From Muricea muricata (lineage: Eukaryota; Cnidaria; Anthozoa; Malacalcyonacea; Plexauridae), in the NCBI GenBank assembly GCA_963855995.1, contig OY979725.1, positions 682,001 to 746,000 of the forward strand: a DNA stretch of 64,000 bases. The letters run 5' to 3'. The translations under genes were made by a program, and so were the position numbers. The notes beneath the pieces were generated by a model. That model made no database searches. It had not been told where the DNA came from and was given only the letters and a program-made list of their open reading frames with translations. Within the stretch, counting starts at the first letter, position 1, and each line of letters starts with the position of its first letter. This document shows, piece by piece, positions 62,801 through 64,000 of this stretch.

Positions 62801-63981
62801 TTTATCCTGGAAAAATTTAAAGGTCATTTGTGAAGTCCACACGGTTTATATCAAAAGCTGGTTAATTTGTAGCAAATGGACCATTCTTTAATTAGACAAA
62901 CTTTTAAATTTGAAAACAATTTTAGCACAGTTGGAAAAAGCTTCCTAAATTTAGCGAAATTGTGAGGTTTGGTTGTACAATATTGGAAAGTGTCGAAAAT
63001 ACAGTAATGTAAAGTTTGTGAATTTTGTATACTTTTGTATTACGCGGGAAAAAGCGTTACCACATTTCCACATAGCGTTAACGCTTTTTCGTGCGTAATA
63101 CAAAAGTATACGAAATTCACAAAATTTACAGGACTATATTTCCCACATTTTACAATATTTTCCAACAAAACTTGACAATTGTATGAAATTTATGATGCTC
63201 TTTCTGGCTGTGCTAATTAATTTTCCGAATTCAAAAGTTTGTCTAATAGGGAAATGTTCCATTGTGACTCTAATTGTTAATTTAGTTGTGACTTACTAAT
63301 TCCACACTTTTTTCTTTCATCTGTTCAATTTGTTTCTCTGTGTTCCAAACATGCCATTTTATCACTTGGTCCTCAGGTAGCTGACAAAGTTTCAATACAT
63401 CAATTAAAAATCCAGACTGTAGAAAACATGATAATTTGGGAGGGGTGTGGGTGTGGAGGGCGGGCCTGTGTTTATACACTTGCAATCACAGACCATAAAA
63501 ACAATCAACTCAAAAGAAATTAATTGTGCAGTACATGGATACATGAACATACAAGCACTCTCCCAAATTATCAGGCAGCAAAAAAATCCAATCTAAGAAA
63601 CAAAAAATTCCGTTTGAAAAGAGTGCTATATAGAAAGTTATTTTAAAATGGTACTGAGAAGTCATAAAAACATACCCGTAACAGCGCACTAACGTCTACC
63701 CTTCCTGTTTTCTCAATATAACATGGCCGCCCTTCTTTGTCAAATTTATGGAATCCATAAGACATTATCTACAGTTGAAAGCAAATCATTTATGGGGCAA
63801 TTATAGATGATACACAAACAGACAATCCTAGTTAACCAACTCTTTAATTGCCTAGGTAAGCAAACATTATGCTCTGCAAATATTAGGTGGAGCCCCAACT
63901 CTAGAAGTCTTAGCAAGATGGCTGACAAAACAAACTTTATATGAAGAAACTTACATTTTTAAATTCTTCAGTTAGTGGTCT
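59880..63981 (-). CDS. SEC14-like CRAL-TRIO/GOLD lipid-transfer protein, 5' end outside window
   Basis: Twelve exons seen: 63981-63955, 63768-63676, 63416-63297, 62806-62745, 62670-62601, 62461-62439, 62154-61965, 61549-61507, 61419-61343, 61265-61140, 60621-60537 and 59948-59880. CRAL-TRIO marks: YGFHKFDKEGRPCYIEKTG, LDHIHDLGGATLSL, YYPERVGKIFLVNTPWVFP, FLDPKTREK, LPQEYGGTC. GOLD marks: NKDIKFGVSF and SPGTYTLIWDNSESRFLS. SEC14-like proteins bind phosphoinositides or other hydrophobic ligands and move them between membranes; GOLD mediates protein contacts. The exon at 61419-61343 has one base too many (ccc at 61379-61381): with it the frame meets a stop, without it the reading runs cleanly into the GOLD domain. 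The N-terminal CRAL-TRIO-N part must lie beyond 64000. Confidence 0.87.
60348..60499. repeat. foldback repeat with G-rich tract in a SEC14-like intron
   Basis: atagcgtagccggcgc at the left and gtcagctacgcaggata at the right are imperfect inverted ends. Inside, cgggagaagctg is mirrored by cagcttctcccg. A G tract at about 60370-60385 varies by nature. Probably a small MITE. Confidence 0.6.
61005..61112. repeat. ~108-bp hairpin element in a SEC14-like intron
   Basis: acttattaacctcgtttgct, then cggtctgta and gtattgccttcggttt, pair with aaacctcaggcaatac, agaccttccactcgg and ttaataagt. Confidence 0.75.
62874..63264. repeat. ~390-bp foldback element in a SEC14-like intron
   Basis: The outer left end (aatggaccattc, ttagacaaacttttaaattt) is inverted at the right (aattcaaaagtttgtctaat, gaaatgttccatt). 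The inner core (gtatacttttgtattacgc and its reverse) is almost perfect. Pairing runs along most of the element. A partial relative lies at 26526-26630. Confidence 0.8.
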
Positions 63982-64000
63982 CTGGAAAAATATTATTAAT

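Overview
The window looks like part of an intron-rich, AT-rich invertebrate animal genome. The gene set (SUMO E1 subunit, SOCS4/5, voltage-gated calcium channel beta subunit, MMSDH, MAD2, LITAF, UTP11, COMMD7, SEC14-like) is metazoan, introns use ordinary GT-AG sites, and introns and spacers are full of short foldback elements and degenerate ACTTGTT-type repeats of a kind I associate with cnidarians. A cnidarian, perhaps an anthozoan, is my best guess; the phylum is an inference, not something the sequence proves.

Layout. 1-1175: 3' half of a piggyBac element ending in a terminal inverted repeat and a TTAA site. 3675-5663 (-): intronless JAMM/MPN-domain protein carrying three copies of an unassigned ~95-residue module; it faces a METTL21-type methyltransferase gene (6398-7190, +). 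9382-10491 (+): COMMD7, two exons, tail-to-tail with SAE1 (10987-13410, -, nine exons). SAE1 shares a 157-bp head-to-head promoter with an intronless SDS22-like LRR protein (13568-14986, +). 15847-19183 (-): SOCS4/5-type gene, two exons. 19184-23898 is gene-poor. 23899-28125 (-): ten exons of a calcium channel beta subunit, with a probable first exon at 38017-38109 across a 9.9-kb intron. 39981-41998 (-): probable but unidentified gene. 42-46.7 kb: mostly empty. 46767-52397 (-): ALDH6A1 in 17 exons plus a duplicated alternative exon 7. 53767-55387 (-): MAD2L1 with a 16-nt microexon. 56849-57737 (+): LITAF-domain protein. 58477-59169 (-): UTP11. 59880 to the right edge (-): SEC14-like CRAL-TRIO/GOLD protein, 5' end outside the window.

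The genes are unrelated housekeeping and signalling genes; I see no operon-like functional cluster. All exon models were built by hand from splice signals, frame continuity and remembered family sequence; most coding lengths close exactly in frame. The main exception is a one-base frame break in the SEC14-like gene. The most unusual items are the JAMM protein with three repeated, possibly E2/RWD-like modules, the 31-nt mutually exclusive exon pair in ALDH6A1, and several well-defined non-autonomous DNA elements, one with a perfect 8-bp target duplication.
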